Below, piece after piece: positions 25,752-34,634 of a stretch of 64,000 nucleotides of DNA. The DNA comes from CAYRJD01 sp965247395 (lineage in GTDB: Bacteria > Actinomycetota > Acidimicrobiia > Acidimicrobiales > Poriferisodalaceae). Below the pieces are notes generated by a model. It was not told the origin of the DNA and made no database searches. It saw nothing but the letters and a program-made list of their open reading frames with translations. The translations under genes were made by a program, and so were the position numbers. The first letter of the stretch is position 1; the number at the start of each line of letters is the position of its first letter. The DNA lies in the NCBI GenBank assembly GCA_965247395.1, contig OZ252012.1, positions 1,488,001 to 1,552,000 of the forward strand. The letters run 5' to 3'.

Positions 25752-27314
25752 TTAGTAGTCCTGTTGCGAACTGGAGGTTCCGCTGGCCGCCGTCCGGTCG
25801 CCAGCATTGACGAAACGTGCGTATTGGGGGAGGAAAGCAAGATTGGCTTTGCCAATGGGTCCGTTTCGGTGCTTGGCAACGATGACCTCCGCAGAGCCCT
25901 TGTCTGGGCTATCCGCGTTGTAGATCTCGTCGCGGTATAAGAACATCACCACGTCGGCGTCTTGTTCGATCGCTCCGGATTCCCGCAGGTCGCTAAGCAT
26001 CGGGCGTTTATCGCTGCGTTGCTCAAGTTGGCGGCTTAGCTGAGACAAGGCGAGCACGGGTGTGCGTAGCTCACGTGCCAGCACCTTGAGGCCACGTGAC
26101 ATTTCAGCGACCTCGACTTGGCGAGACTCTGAATCCATTCGACCGCTCATGAGCTGCAGATAATCGACCACGATCAAACCCAGGTCTTCACCGGTCTGGC
26201 GAGCTAGACGGCGAGACTTTGCGCGTATCTCAGGGATGGTGAGGTTTGGATTGTCGTCGATCCACAGCTGCGCCTGCCCCAAGCGCTCGATGCTGTTTGT
26301 GATCTTCGTCCATTGCGCTGTCTCTAGTTTTCCGGTTTGCAGCTTTTGAGAGTCGATGCGTGCGTCCGCCGCGAGCAATCGATTCGTGAGCTCTAGGTGC
26401 GCCATCTCCAGCGAGAAAAACAGCACGGGCTTGGCAACGGTTACCGCTATGTGCGAAGCGACTGTCAAGGCAAACGCTGTCTTACCCATGGACGGTCGCG
26501 CACCGACCACATTCAACGTTGAATGCTGCAAGCCACCCAAGATTTTGTCAAGCTCATCAAACCCGGTGGGCGAGCCCGTAATCCCGTCACCGTTTTCATA
26601 AATGTCTTCCAGATGTTCCAGCGCGTCTTCCAGCAGACCTTTCAGGTGACTCGTGGAATTGATGATGCGGCGCTCAGCAACCGCATACACCAGACCCTCT
26701 GCTTCATCAAGAGCGCGCGGCACGTCGCGCGGGTCACTGCGTGCCAGGTCAGAAATCTCAATTCCAGTTCTGTGCAGGCTTCGTAGCAAAGCCTTCTCTT
26801 CCACGCTGCGGGCGTATGTTCCCGCCCGGGTTGTGAGCGGCGTAGCGCGCTGCAGCGCAAGCAGGCGTTCCACGCCTCCCGCCTGATCCAACACGTTGTT
26901 GCGAGCCAGCTCCTCAGCAACAGTGACGTAGTCAACTCCGACGCCGGTCGCATACAGCGCCGCTATCGCATCGAAAATGTAGGCATTCGGCTTATAAAAG
27001 AAGTGCGCTCCGGTTAGTAGCTCGATCGCAGGAGCAATAGCGTCCGTGGACAGCAGCATCGCTCCCAGCACCGACTCCTCCGCATACCTGTCCTGTGGCA
27101 GGCCGGGATAATCGCTACCAGAATACGAGCCCTTAGCCGAGGTGGAAGATGCTCCTTGCTGGTCGCCGGCGTGGCCAGTGCTCACCTGGGAGTAGTCGTG
27201 GCTATCGGTGGAGTGATTCACGGTGGAGTGATTGTCGGTGGACTCTTGGTCTGCTAGCCGTATCTCGCCGGTCGCGTCAGACAGGTCGGTCGTCGGTTGA
27301 TCAGGTCCACTCAT
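25752..27314 (-). CDS. dnaB: Replicative DNA helicase
   Basis: Hexameric 5'-3' helicase of the replisome. N-terminal domain: LPQDRYAEESVLGAMLLSTD. RecA-like domain: Walker A GARPSMGKTAFALTV near residue 275, FSLEMAHLELTNRLLAADA, Walker B LIVVDYLQLM, and LSQLSRQLEQRSDKRPMLSD with the arginine-finger region. No intein. The first 70 residues are a hydrophilic extension with a NHST-type repeat made of 12-bp units (about 27205-27245). The upstream 150 bp contain DnaA-box-like sequences. It follows rplI in the classical rpsF-ssb-rpsR-rplI-dnaB order. Confidence 0.96.
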   Translation of the reverse strand: MSGPDQPTTDLSDATGEIRLADQESTDNHSTVNHSTDSHDYSQVSTGHAGDQQGASSTSAKGSYSGSDYPGLPQDRYAEESVLGAMLLSTDAIAPAIELLTGAHFFYKPNAYIFDAIAALYATGVGVDYVTVAEELARNNVLDQAGGVERLLALQRATPLTTRAGTYARSVEEKALLRSLHRTGIEISDLARSDPRDVPRALDEAEGLVYAVAERRIINSTSHLKGLLEDALEHLEDIYENGDGITGSPTGFDELDKILGGLQHSTLNVVGARPSMGKTAFALTVASHIAVTVAKPVLFFSLEMAHLELTNRLLAADARIDSQKLQTGKLETAQWTKITNSIERLGQAQLWIDDNPNLTIPEIRAKSRRLARQTGEDLGLIVVDYLQLMSGRMDSESRQVEVAEMSRGLKVLARELRTPVLALSQLSRQLEQRSDKRPMLSDLRESGAIEQDADVVMFLYRDEIYNADSPDKGSAEVIVAKHRNGPIGKANLAFLPQYARFVNAGDRTAASGTSSSQQDY

Positions 27315-27340
27315 TGACAGTAATCATGCACCACAGCGCC

Positions 27341-27455
27341 TGTGGATCAGTGGTGGATTTCTTTGGGATTTCTCTCAAATCCAGAGGATTTATTGTGGAT
27401 ATCACAGCTGCGCAGTTGTGCAGTTGCGCGCAAACTGTGAAAAAGCTGTGAATAA
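27341..27455. promoter_or_regulatory. DnaA-box-like cluster upstream of dnaB
   Basis: TGTGGATCA (27341-27349), TGTGGATAT (27394-27402) and TGTGAATAA (27447-27455) each lie within one to three mismatches of the DnaA box TGTGGATAA, in the 150-bp gap between rplI and dnaB. They could couple dnaB transcription to DnaA; motif counting would be needed to exclude chance. Confidence 0.4.
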
Positions 27456-27464
27456 ACAGCAGAT

Positions 27465-27914
27465 TTACTCCGGCGAAACCACGTTGACGGTGAATGTGAC
27501 GTTGACATCGGTATGGATCTGAAGCTGGATTTCATGGGCTCCCAGCGACTTGATGGGGGTTTCTATGATCAGCTTTCGCTTATCCACAGCCTCACCTATT
27601 AGATCCTCAACGGCTTCTCCGATCTCAGTTCCGGTAAGTGAGCCGTAAAGCTTCCCAGCAGAGCCTGCTTGCGCAACGATGGTCACACCCTCGCCCTTGA
27701 GTTTTTTTGCTAGTTCGTCAGCGCGCTCACGTGTTTGTTCCTCGCGTGCATTTCGTGCGCGAGCCATCTCGTCGGCCTGCTTGAGCACTCCTTTGGTGGC
27801 GGGCATTGCCAACTCACTCGGTATCAAGTGATTGCGAGCAAACCCGTCAGAAACATCTAGTACCTGCCCGGCTGTGCCGACTCCATCGACATCGCTGCGT
27901 AGAACTACCTTCAC
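27465..27914 (-). CDS. rplI: Ribosomal protein bL9
   Basis: Binds 23S rRNA. N-domain VLRSDVDGVGTAGQVLDVSDGFARNHL with the conserved YxRNxLxP-like element, a long connecting helix KQADEMARARNAREEQTRER, and C-domain GKLYGSLTGTEIGEAV. 149 residues, normal length. GTG start overlaps the rpsR stop by 4 bp (GTGA). Confidence 0.95.
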   Translation of the reverse strand: MKVVLRSDVDGVGTAGQVLDVSDGFARNHLIPSELAMPATKGVLKQADEMARARNAREEQTRERADELAKKLKGEGVTIVAQAGSAGKLYGSLTGTEIGEAVEDLIGEAVDKRKLIIETPIKSLGAHEIQLQIHTDVNVTFTVNVVSPE

Positions 27915-28771
27915 TGCGATGTCTCAGCTGAAGTAGGTGCAGTGGATGCAGTGGTGCCGGACTCAGCAGTACTGGCCTCAGCGGCGCTTGTCGCAGCGGT
28001 GTCGGGCTGGTCGCTTGGCGTTGGTGCAGCTGACACGGGTGCCTTAGGTTCTGAATCGAAGCCTCGGTTACCGGTTGGGCGACTGTCGCCTCTGTTGTCA
28101 CGACCGGTAGAGCCTTCACCCTCCCGACGTGAGGAACGATCACCGCTCCTACCATCACCCCTATCTTCACGGCGACTGTCGCCTCTGTTATCACGACCGG
28201 TAGAGCCTTCACCCTCCCGACGTGAGGAACGATCACCGCTCCTGTCATCGCGACGATCGTCGCTCCTACCTTCACCTCTGTCATCGCGGCGGCCTTCACC
28301 CCTATCTTCACGGCGACTGTCGCCTCTGTTGTCACGACCGGTAGAGCCTTCACCCTCCCGACGTGAGGAACGATCACCGCTCTTGTCATCGCGACGATCG
28401 TCGCTCCTACCTTCACCTCTGTCATCGCGGCGGCCTTCACCCCTATCTTCACGGCGACCTTCGCCTCTGTCATCGCGGCGATCGGTGCGGCGCTGGGTGG
28501 TTGGGCGTCGTGCGTATTCGATCAGCGCCATCTCACGGGCAATCTTGATCGCACGCGCTACCTCGCGCTGCTGGCGTCTGTTGTTGCCAGTGATGCGTTG
28601 CGAGCGAATTTTTGCTCGCTCCGACACGAATCTACGCAGCAACTCAACGTCCTTGTAGTCAACATAACTAGCGCCGTTGTCCTGCAGCGGGGTGACCTTC
28701 TCACGGCGCCCCCTGCCTCGCATTTCTCCACCGCGGCTGCCGCCTCGCATCTGTCTTTTTTGCTGACCCAC
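27911..28771 (-). CDS. rpsR: Ribosomal protein bS18 with a long Arg/Asp-rich repeat tail
   Basis: Residues 25-90 are a normal S18: VDYKDVELLRRFVSERAKI, RSQRITGNNRRQQREVARAI, REMALIEYARR. After residue 90 the protein continues for about 195 residues instead of ending. The tail contains two 47-residue repeats and one 31-residue truncated repeat of the type RREDRGEGRRDDRGEGR...GSTGRDNRGDS, then an acidic Ala/Ser/Thr stretch. The DNA repeats are near identical. No frameshift is needed: the frame runs unbroken to the TGA that overlaps rplI. GTG start (28771) overlaps the ssb stop by one base. S18 sits on the platform of the small subunit; the tail would protrude into solvent. Confidence 0.93.
   Translation of the reverse strand: MGQQKRQMRGGSRGGEMRGRGRREKVTPLQDNGASYVDYKDVELLRRFVSERAKIRSQRITGNNRRQQREVARAIKIAREMALIEYARRPTTQRRTDRRDDRGEGRREDRGEGRRDDRGEGRSDDRRDDKSGDRSSRREGEGSTGRDNRGDSRREDRGEGRRDDRGEGRSDDRRDDRSGDRSSRREGEGSTGRDNRGDSRREDRGDGRSGDRSSRREGEGSTGRDNRGDSRPTGNRGFDSEPKAPVSAAPTPSDQPDTAATSAAEASTAESGTTASTAPTSAETSQ
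28070..28490. repeat. Intragenic minisatellite in rpsR (141-bp and 93-bp units)
   Basis: The segment starting gactgtcgcctctgtt recurs at 28081, 28174 and 28315, so consecutive spacings are 93 and 141 bp (31 and 47 codons). Within each unit are shorter 9-24-bp sub-repeats encoding DDRGEGR-like peptides. All spacings are multiples of three. Confidence 0.9.
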
Positions 28772-29259
28772 TAAAAGGGCTCCTCATCTTGTGAAACTTG
28801 GCTGCCAGATTCGCTACCTGAGCCTGTCGCTGCGCTGGAACCTCCTGAGTTGCCGCCTGTGGTACTTGCAGCGTTGCTGTAACTCTGACCGCCGCCGGAA
28901 CTGGTGGTTCGTTCAAGTTTGGCCGTTGCCCAGCGCAGCGACGGAGCCACCTCGTCCGCAACGATTTCAATGACGTTGCGTTTTTCACCGTCTTGCGTTT
29001 CCCAGCTGCGTTGCTCAAGCCGTCCCGTAACCACTACCCGGTTACCGCGAGACAAGGAGTCGCTGACGTTCTGAGCCAGGTCACGCCAGCAGACTGCGTT
29101 GAAAAAACTGGGCTTCTCTTCCCATTCGTTGGTATTGCGATTGTTGAAGCGGTAATTGACGGCAATTCCTAACGTGGCGCGCGCCACGCCGTTTGCTGTG
29201 AAACGCAACTCTGGGTCGCGTGTGAGGTTTCCAACGATTGTGATGGTGTTGTCAGGCAT
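28771..29259 (-). CDS. ssb: Single-stranded DNA-binding protein
   Basis: OB-fold: PDNTITIVGNLTRDPELRFT, WEEKPSFFNAVCWRDLAQNV, SLSRGNRVVVTGRLEQRSW. The C-terminal 55 residues are Gly/Ser rich and end in the acidic DEEPF tip that recruits partner proteins. I place the start at ATG 29259 (162 residues); the open frame extends upstream over rpsF but is non-native. Start overlaps the rpsF stop by 8 bp; stop overlaps rpsR GTG by one base. Confidence 0.95.
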   Translation of the reverse strand: MPDNTITIVGNLTRDPELRFTANGVARATLGIAVNYRFNNRNTNEWEEKPSFFNAVCWRDLAQNVSDSLSRGNRVVVTGRLEQRSWETQDGEKRNVIEIVADEVAPSLRWATAKLERTTSSGGGQSYSNAASTTGGNSGGSSAATGSGSESGSQVSQDEEPF

Positions 29260-29806
29260 CCGTCGCTCCGATTTGTTGTTCTGACTTATCGTCAGCTTGG
29301 CTGGCCTCTGCTGTTGCAGTGGCATCTGGTTCCGCTGATTGGTTCGCAGCGGTTGTTTCGGAAGCAACTGATTCGGAAGTGTCTGGCCCGTCCGGAGTTG
29401 GCACAGTCGTAACTGGCTCGGGTTTAACCGGCGCTGCCGGTTCGGAAGTGGTTCGCTCTGCAGCAGGTTCTGATTTTGGTTTTGGTGGGTTGGCACGCTC
29501 GGTTAGACGTCGTTCAACCTCATCGTCTGGTAAGCGAATGATCTTGTGGCGCACCACCTCGTCCGCTATCAGCAGCGCCCGCTCAACGGGATCTAAGGCA
29601 CCAGGTTCGGCGGTGAGTTCCAGCACCATGTAATGACCGTGCGTCTTGTGGTTGATTTCGTAAGCGAACTTTCTATTCGCCTCAAAATCATCGTTGGTAA
29701 CCGTTGAGACCTCATCAACACGGCTGCGAACGCTGTTACGCGCCTGCGATAAAGAGGCGTCAACAAGATCGCCATCCAAGATGACCATTAACTCATACGT
29801 GCGCAT
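29252..29806 (-). CDS. rpsF: Ribosomal protein bS6 with acidic low-complexity tail
   Basis: Start ATG 29806 (MRTYELMVILDGDL). The S6 fold spans residues 1-95, with FAYEINHKTHGHYMVLELTA and ERALLIADEVVRHKIIRLPD. Residues 100-184 are a Pro/Glu then Ala/Ser/Thr-rich tail, much longer than the short acidic tails common in S6, and absent from most actinobacterial S6. S6 and S18 bind each other on the ribosome, so both partners carry long low-complexity tails here. First gene of rpsF-ssb-rpsR-rplI-dnaB. Confidence 0.93.
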   Translation of the reverse strand: MRTYELMVILDGDLVDASLSQARNSVRSRVDEVSTVTNDDFEANRKFAYEINHKTHGHYMVLELTAEPGALDPVERALLIADEVVRHKIIRLPDDEVERRLTERANPPKPKSEPAAERTTSEPAAPVKPEPVTTVPTPDGPDTSESVASETTAANQSAEPDATATAEASQADDKSEQQIGATDA

Positions 29807-29971
29807 ACACAAACACTCCTGTGGACCCGGACTAGCGGGGCCCCGAAAATGGGGCGGGAAATGAAATTGAATCGGCCTGCGCAGAGACGCCGGTGATTGC
29901 TGAGGCAACGCTAGGGCAAGCGTGTGACTTTTGCACCTTGCTTTATTTGTTAAGGCATTATTGGGCTTGCA

Positions 29972-31951
29972 TTATTGGGTAAGGCTTTTGCTAGAGCTGC
30001 TCGTCGGCAGAGGCCAATAATGAAGTTCTTGCATCAGCTCGCTGAACGTTGCTACCAGACCTATCAGCGCTGGATCTTGCCCTGGGTCTTCCACTGTGCC
30101 CTCCGCCGCGTCTTCTTGGCCTTCTTGATCAGGTCCGGAAGCGACACCGCTAGTGGAGTGAGCGGCAATTAGCACCTGGTCGCTCCAACCAACGATCCAG
30201 TGGGATGCGTAATCAATTCCAGTTGGCTGGGATTCATCCAGTCCGGCTCCAGCTGGCCCAGCTTCAGTTGGCCCAGCTCCAGCTGACAGAGTCTCAGTAA
30301 TAACGCGCGCAACGATCGGCAGATCTAGCTCGCCGCCCAGCTCACTGACGGAAATCTGCGCAAAAGGCTGCATGTGTTCACTCGACAGTTGCTTTGCGGT
30401 GGCCAGCGAAAAAACGCTTTCACGTTTGATTGCATGTCGTTCAATTTCGTTTACATAATCATTTGCGTTTTCGGCGGTGGTCAACAGTTGCGCACGCACG
30501 TCGGTGTTTCTCAACAACAGCTCCAACGGCGGAGCGGTGCTCACCGACAAGACAAGATGGACTAGGCGCAGCTCCCCCTCATGGCTGAGCACCGAAAACG
30601 CCTTCGCAACGCTCCGTGCAGAAGCTCGACCGGGCGGCAGCAGGCCTTGCAACTCTTGGCCGAGCAACTCCTGCGCTGCGAACTCGGCGTTGAATGCATC
30701 ACCAACCGCAGCTCGGACTCCCCCGGTGTCGTCAAGCACGATGAGCTGCGTCTGTGAACCATCCCCGGCGTTTGTCCCTGAGCTACTTGAAGCCGTGGCC
30801 GCGTCTGTGTTTGCAGAGTCTGGGCTCGCAGGAACAGAATTCACATAGCTAGCGGCCGCAAGCTGGTAGGGCAAATCGATAGTTGTAACTACGTGCAGGC
30901 CGCCCAAGTTGACCGCTCGTTCGCCGTAGTTATCCAGCAGCTCCGCGCGCACTGCCGCAAGCACTTCTGTCATCCCAGCCTCGGCTAGTTCGTTAATGAC
31001 ATGCTCATTCGTGATCTGGATGCGCAGCAGTTCCACTTGACCGGATGGTTGGCGAGGCAACAGCAGCTCATCGAGCGTTTGCGCGCGGGCAGCCTCTAGC
31101 TCGTCAGCTGTTATGGCGTCCGCTTCATACATTGCAAACAGCACTGCGTTGCGTGCCTGGGTTGCGAGCGTGGTCTGCTCGAGGTCGCTGCTGCTCGGGC
31201 CGTCAAAGCCGCCAAGACCAATACCAGCAGGACCTGCATCAGTAGGCCCTATGTCAGAAAGCATCACCACTCCCGCTGGCAAAACCGACGCGGGAGCTAG
31301 CCAAGCCGCCAAGAAAGCAGCCTGCCCGACGTTGAGGTCCGCAATAGAAGTGCCAAACCACGCCTGCGCGCCATCACGGGCGCCGTAAGCGCCACGACCG
31401 TAAGGCGCAACATTGAGGTACAGCTCCAGCAGTTCCGGCTTGGAAAAATCACGCTCCACTCGGTTCGTGAGCAGCGCAGTGGTTAGCCGATCTTTGGCAG
31501 ATGGTGACTGAGATAGCGGAGTCGGGGTCGGATCAGATCCGGCTATCTGCGCATACAACTCAGCAAGTGTCCCAGACAAAGGCTGTGTCAATTCTCCAGT
31601 CAGCTCTCCGGACAGGGAATCCCACAGCCGCATCAACAGATCTGGTGCAGAAACTTTCAAATTTTGAGACTGCGTAACCGTTGTAGCTGCGGCCACAAAC
31701 GCGGGCGCCATTGCCTCGAGGCTCACAAGGCTGGCGGTTTTATTGCTGAGCACTGAACTGCTGAACACCGTGCTGCCATCAGCAGGTAACAAGCGCGCTA
31801 GCTCAGTGCCATAGCGGTCATAAATCACACTGACCGTCGGCGTCTGCAAGGTTGGTAACGAAGCTGAATCAAGCAGTCGAACCGTCGAGCCCACCGAGAC
31901 AAGCAGCAATACTGCAACGATAAAAGCAAAGGCTGTTAACCGCTTAAGCAA
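29972..31951 (-). CDS. Degenerate class A penicillin-binding protein (pseudoenzyme)
   Basis: A 659-residue protein with an N-terminal signal anchor (FAFIVAVLLLVSVGS). The third GT51 motif is kept: VERDFSKPELLELYLNVAPY, GRGAYGARDGAQAWFGT and GQAAFLAAWLAPA. The catalytic region that should read EDxxFxxHxG instead reads ATTVTQSQNLKV, and the GGSTITQQ motif is missing. In the C-terminal half, the segment aligned with KTGTTxDYxDAWFVGY reads PTGIDYASHWIVGW, so the Lys of KTG is lost. A formal SVAK tetrad is present but in a shifted context. Its start is one base after the CWB2-metalloprotease stop, so they form an operon. It lies beside rpsF, where actinobacteria usually carry ponA. Confidence 0.8.
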   Translation of the reverse strand: MLKRLTAFAFIVAVLLLVSVGSTVRLLDSASLPTLQTPTVSVIYDRYGTELARLLPADGSTVFSSSVLSNKTASLVSLEAMAPAFVAAATTVTQSQNLKVSAPDLLMRLWDSLSGELTGELTQPLSGTLAELYAQIAGSDPTPTPLSQSPSAKDRLTTALLTNRVERDFSKPELLELYLNVAPYGRGAYGARDGAQAWFGTSIADLNVGQAAFLAAWLAPASVLPAGVVMLSDIGPTDAGPAGIGLGGFDGPSSSDLEQTTLATQARNAVLFAMYEADAITADELEAARAQTLDELLLPRQPSGQVELLRIQITNEHVINELAEAGMTEVLAAVRAELLDNYGERAVNLGGLHVVTTIDLPYQLAAASYVNSVPASPDSANTDAATASSSSGTNAGDGSQTQLIVLDDTGGVRAAVGDAFNAEFAAQELLGQELQGLLPPGRASARSVAKAFSVLSHEGELRLVHLVLSVSTAPPLELLLRNTDVRAQLLTTAENANDYVNEIERHAIKRESVFSLATAKQLSSEHMQPFAQISVSELGGELDLPIVARVITETLSAGAGPTEAGPAGAGLDESQPTGIDYASHWIVGWSDQVLIAAHSTSGVASGPDQEGQEDAAEGTVEDPGQDPALIGLVATFSELMQELHYWPLPTSSSSKSLTQ

Positions 31952-31952
31952 A

Positions 31953-34499
31953 TTACGATCGAATCACGCGCACCAAATGGGCATCTCCATCATCAGATTC
32001 AACCGAAATCCTTAGTCGTGAACCGTCGGAAAGAGTATCCAAGGTTGTAGAGCCAGTCTTTAGTATCGGATATCTGCTGAGCCTCAAAGCGTTACTTGAA
32101 TCCGCAAACCAAAAAGTGAGTGGTAGCTCGCCGTTTCCACGCGATGTGTCTACCTCGTATATGAGAATCCCTTCTTGCGCCAGGTTGTCTACCCTAACTA
32201 CTTGATCACCGGCACCTTGACAACATGGAGTGCGTATAACAGTTTTGTTATCATAACCAATGCTTCGGCGAGACTCGATCACAATAGCTGACGTCTTGTT
32301 AATCGGGATCACCACCATTGCTGTAGCTACCGGGGCTGCTATGGGGCTAAGAGTAAGCGTTTCGTCAAATGCAGTCTCAGTTAAGCAGGCAACTTGATCT
32401 TCTCTCAACCAATCAACTTGCCAGCGTGACCATGCCAACATTTCAATCGGCCTGAAGTAAGAGTGGGTACTTATGCCTTCAGTGAGAGTCCAGCCACTTG
32501 GAAGCGAGATGTCGGGATAAAATCTAGTGTCGTCAATATCTACAAGTAGATGGCCACGCAGCCCCATCAATCCAGTTTCAATCGTAGTCCAGGCCTGTCC
32601 GGATGGGGCTCTGCGGGTAGGAGTCTTGAACTCGTTTGAATCGTAGGAGTAGAGATCGGTGAGCCCGAGGTTGTGCATTAGTTCATGAACAGCGACATAC
32701 CACCAGACTTGTGGAGAGTTAAGGCTTTGACTATGCGGCTGAGAATTTACAATTGTAAAGAGACTAAGATTTGGGTCTTCAGGCACAAGATTTAGCCTAG
32801 GAGAGGCAACTCCGCCACCAAAGTATGAGCTAGGTGCCACAGTCATTACGGCATCAAAATCATCCGAAAAATCAAACACTGGATCGGCTAAAGTGATTGC
32901 CTCACGAGATAACAAACTGGTATCTAGTGTTTGCGAGCCTGCTGCGCTCTGTACAGCGTAGTTCTGCCAACGATTCGGTGCCCTTAGCCAACGATTCAGT
33001 GTCTCAAATTGCACATCAAGTTGACCATAACTTGTTGATTCAAGATAACGCTCAGCTTCTGCAAGTTGCACTGAACCCTCGATATTTGTTGAATGATTAG
33101 CAGGTGCGTTAGGAAAGTCCACGAATAACACTGCGATTCGCAACGCCCCTATGATGGGTGCTGCAAACGTTGGAAGCGGAAAACCAACTGACACAACATC
33201 ATGAACATGTTGGTCAAACCCGTGAGTTATATCGCCCAGATAGCCGTGGCCAGGAGCGTTAAAACCAACTAGCCGGCAGACGTTTGGATCTCCTGAGGTA
33301 AAGGTGTCCAATAAGCCAGGTATAACAAAGTTTTCACCGTTTGCTGCCGCTACTGCTGCGCGGGCAACATCGTTGGAGACCGCATTTTCACCACCGATAG
33401 TGGTAAGCGAAATAGCTGAACTAGTGCTGGAAAGATAATCCTTGACCTCCACAGGAAAATTTGTGGAACCAACAAGCAATATCGGTGTGACTTTGCTGTC
33501 GCCATTTAGTCCTTGTCCCAGCATGGGTGCTGCGCTAACTCCGTCCGGTAGAGCAGTGTCGCTAATCAACGCCACCGATTCATCACTGAATGCTGAACCC
33601 AAGCACTCCTTCAGCGCCTCCAGCACTCTGACGGACGTAGCGAACTGGTTAGCTCCCTCTAGACGCGTAACCGTCACGGCACCAAATGCGTTCAGTCCAT
33701 CCGTCAACGAATCCAGGTTCGCAATTGAATACGACCCGCCGACCACCACTGCATGTTCAATGCCCAGATCACTAAGTGCGGTGCCTGTCTCAGTTGGCAC
33801 CTCACCATTGGTTTTAACCAACAACACTGGGATGCCCATGGCGTATGACATCGGCCCAGCCACGGTCACATCCGCGAACGAAGATGAGTCTCCCGCTACT
33901 AAAACAGCAGCACGCTGGCCGCTGTTGCAATAGTTCTCTTGCGAGTTCGCCTCTTTGGCGATAAGAGCAGCCGTGTCAAACCGGTTTCGTCCACCAATGC
34001 GTTCCACGCTTTGCACACCCGGCACCGCTCGCAATGCCGCGAACACTTGCGCAGACACAGCGGCCTCACCACCAACAATGATCACCCTGGTAATGCCCGC
34101 GGCCTCTATCAAATGTGCGGCCGGAATAAAAATCTCTCCCGGCTGTGTTAACAAAACAGGGCCGTTCACTGCGCGCGCGAGGCCTGCAGAAGCCGCCGCA
34201 TCGATCAGACTCTCCCCTGAAGCCACAACAGCTGTAGACACCGGTGTGCCGAGAGCGTGCGCCGTGTCTATAAACCTCTTTGCCGCAGCTAACGACGTTT
34301 CATAACGAGTTGCTCCAGCAAACTCACGCACCCGTGGTGCATGAGAATCATCATCGTCGTCTATTAGCACCTCAAACGAACCCTCAGCGGCCAACGCCGG
34401 AGACGGTGACAACGACAGATCAGCAATAACAGGCAACGACACAACCAGCAGTAACGCCCCGACTACAAACACGGCCAAGCGGCGCCACGACGAAATCAT
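31953..34499 (-). CDS. Secreted CWB2-repeat protein with M6-like zinc metallopeptidase domain (copy 1)
   Basis: Start ATG 34499 (MISSWRR) follows GGAG by eight bases. Signal peptide to about residue 35 (LLLVVSLPVIADLSLS...ALAAEG). Residues 50-340 hold three cell-wall-binding repeat 2 units, each opening with an R-x-G-x-x-R/Q-(Y/F)-x-T motif (AGATRYETS, GGRNRFDTA, EGANQFATS). The second half contains HELMHNLGLTDLYSYD near residue 605, an HExxHxxGxxD zinc site like the M6 immune-inhibitor family. Probably exported, anchored to wall polymers, and proteolytic. Paralog of the next gene upstream, and coupled to the downstream PBP. Confidence 0.85.
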   Translation of the reverse strand: MISSWRRLAVFVVGALLLVVSLPVIADLSLSPSPALAAEGSFEVLIDDDDDSHAPRVREFAGATRYETSLAAAKRFIDTAHALGTPVSTAVVASGESLIDAAASAGLARAVNGPVLLTQPGEIFIPAAHLIEAAGITRVIIVGGEAAVSAQVFAALRAVPGVQSVERIGGRNRFDTAALIAKEANSQENYCNSGQRAAVLVAGDSSSFADVTVAGPMSYAMGIPVLLVKTNGEVPTETGTALSDLGIEHAVVVGGSYSIANLDSLTDGLNAFGAVTVTRLEGANQFATSVRVLEALKECLGSAFSDESVALISDTALPDGVSAAPMLGQGLNGDSKVTPILLVGSTNFPVEVKDYLSSTSSAISLTTIGGENAVSNDVARAAVAAANGENFVIPGLLDTFTSGDPNVCRLVGFNAPGHGYLGDITHGFDQHVHDVVSVGFPLPTFAAPIIGALRIAVLFVDFPNAPANHSTNIEGSVQLAEAERYLESTSYGQLDVQFETLNRWLRAPNRWQNYAVQSAAGSQTLDTSLLSREAITLADPVFDFSDDFDAVMTVAPSSYFGGGVASPRLNLVPEDPNLSLFTIVNSQPHSQSLNSPQVWWYVAVHELMHNLGLTDLYSYDSNEFKTPTRRAPSGQAWTTIETGLMGLRGHLLVDIDDTRFYPDISLPSGWTLTEGISTHSYFRPIEMLAWSRWQVDWLREDQVACLTETAFDETLTLSPIAAPVATAMVVIPINKTSAIVIESRRSIGYDNKTVIRTPCCQGAGDQVVRVDNLAQEGILIYEVDTSRGNGELPLTFWFADSSNALRLSRYPILKTGSTTLDTLSDGSRLRISVESDDGDAHLVRVIRS
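33822..34454. repeat. Block near-identical to 36486-37118 (CWB2 gene 5' halves)
   Basis: Read line by line, this block matches 36486-37118 at a constant offset of 2664 bp with no difference noticed, while flanking parts of the same genes differ at many positions. It covers the signal peptide and the first CWB2 units. Recent duplication or gene conversion. Confidence 0.85.
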
Positions 34500-34634
34500 G
34501 GGCGAACTCCAAAACAAGATGTCGTCATAAGTGCCAAGCCCACAATGCGATCTAAACTGACTAGTAGCAGCTCCGCACTATACACATAAACTGCAACGTC
34601 GTAAATTTACAGGCGTACCGGAACTAAACCCAAA

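Noticed and set aside
27847..28473. 208-residue minus-strand open frame overlapping rpsR and rplI
   Set aside because: Alternative frame of the same repeats, with no family signal; overlaps two real genes.
28070..28490. Possible CRISPR array
   Set aside because: Repeats are contiguous, coding and in multiples of three, without unique spacers or cas genes.
27942..28658. 238-residue + strand open frame across rpsR
   Set aside because: Antisense product of the rpsR repeats (Ser/Pro/Arg-rich, repeat encoded); the minus-strand frame encodes true S18.
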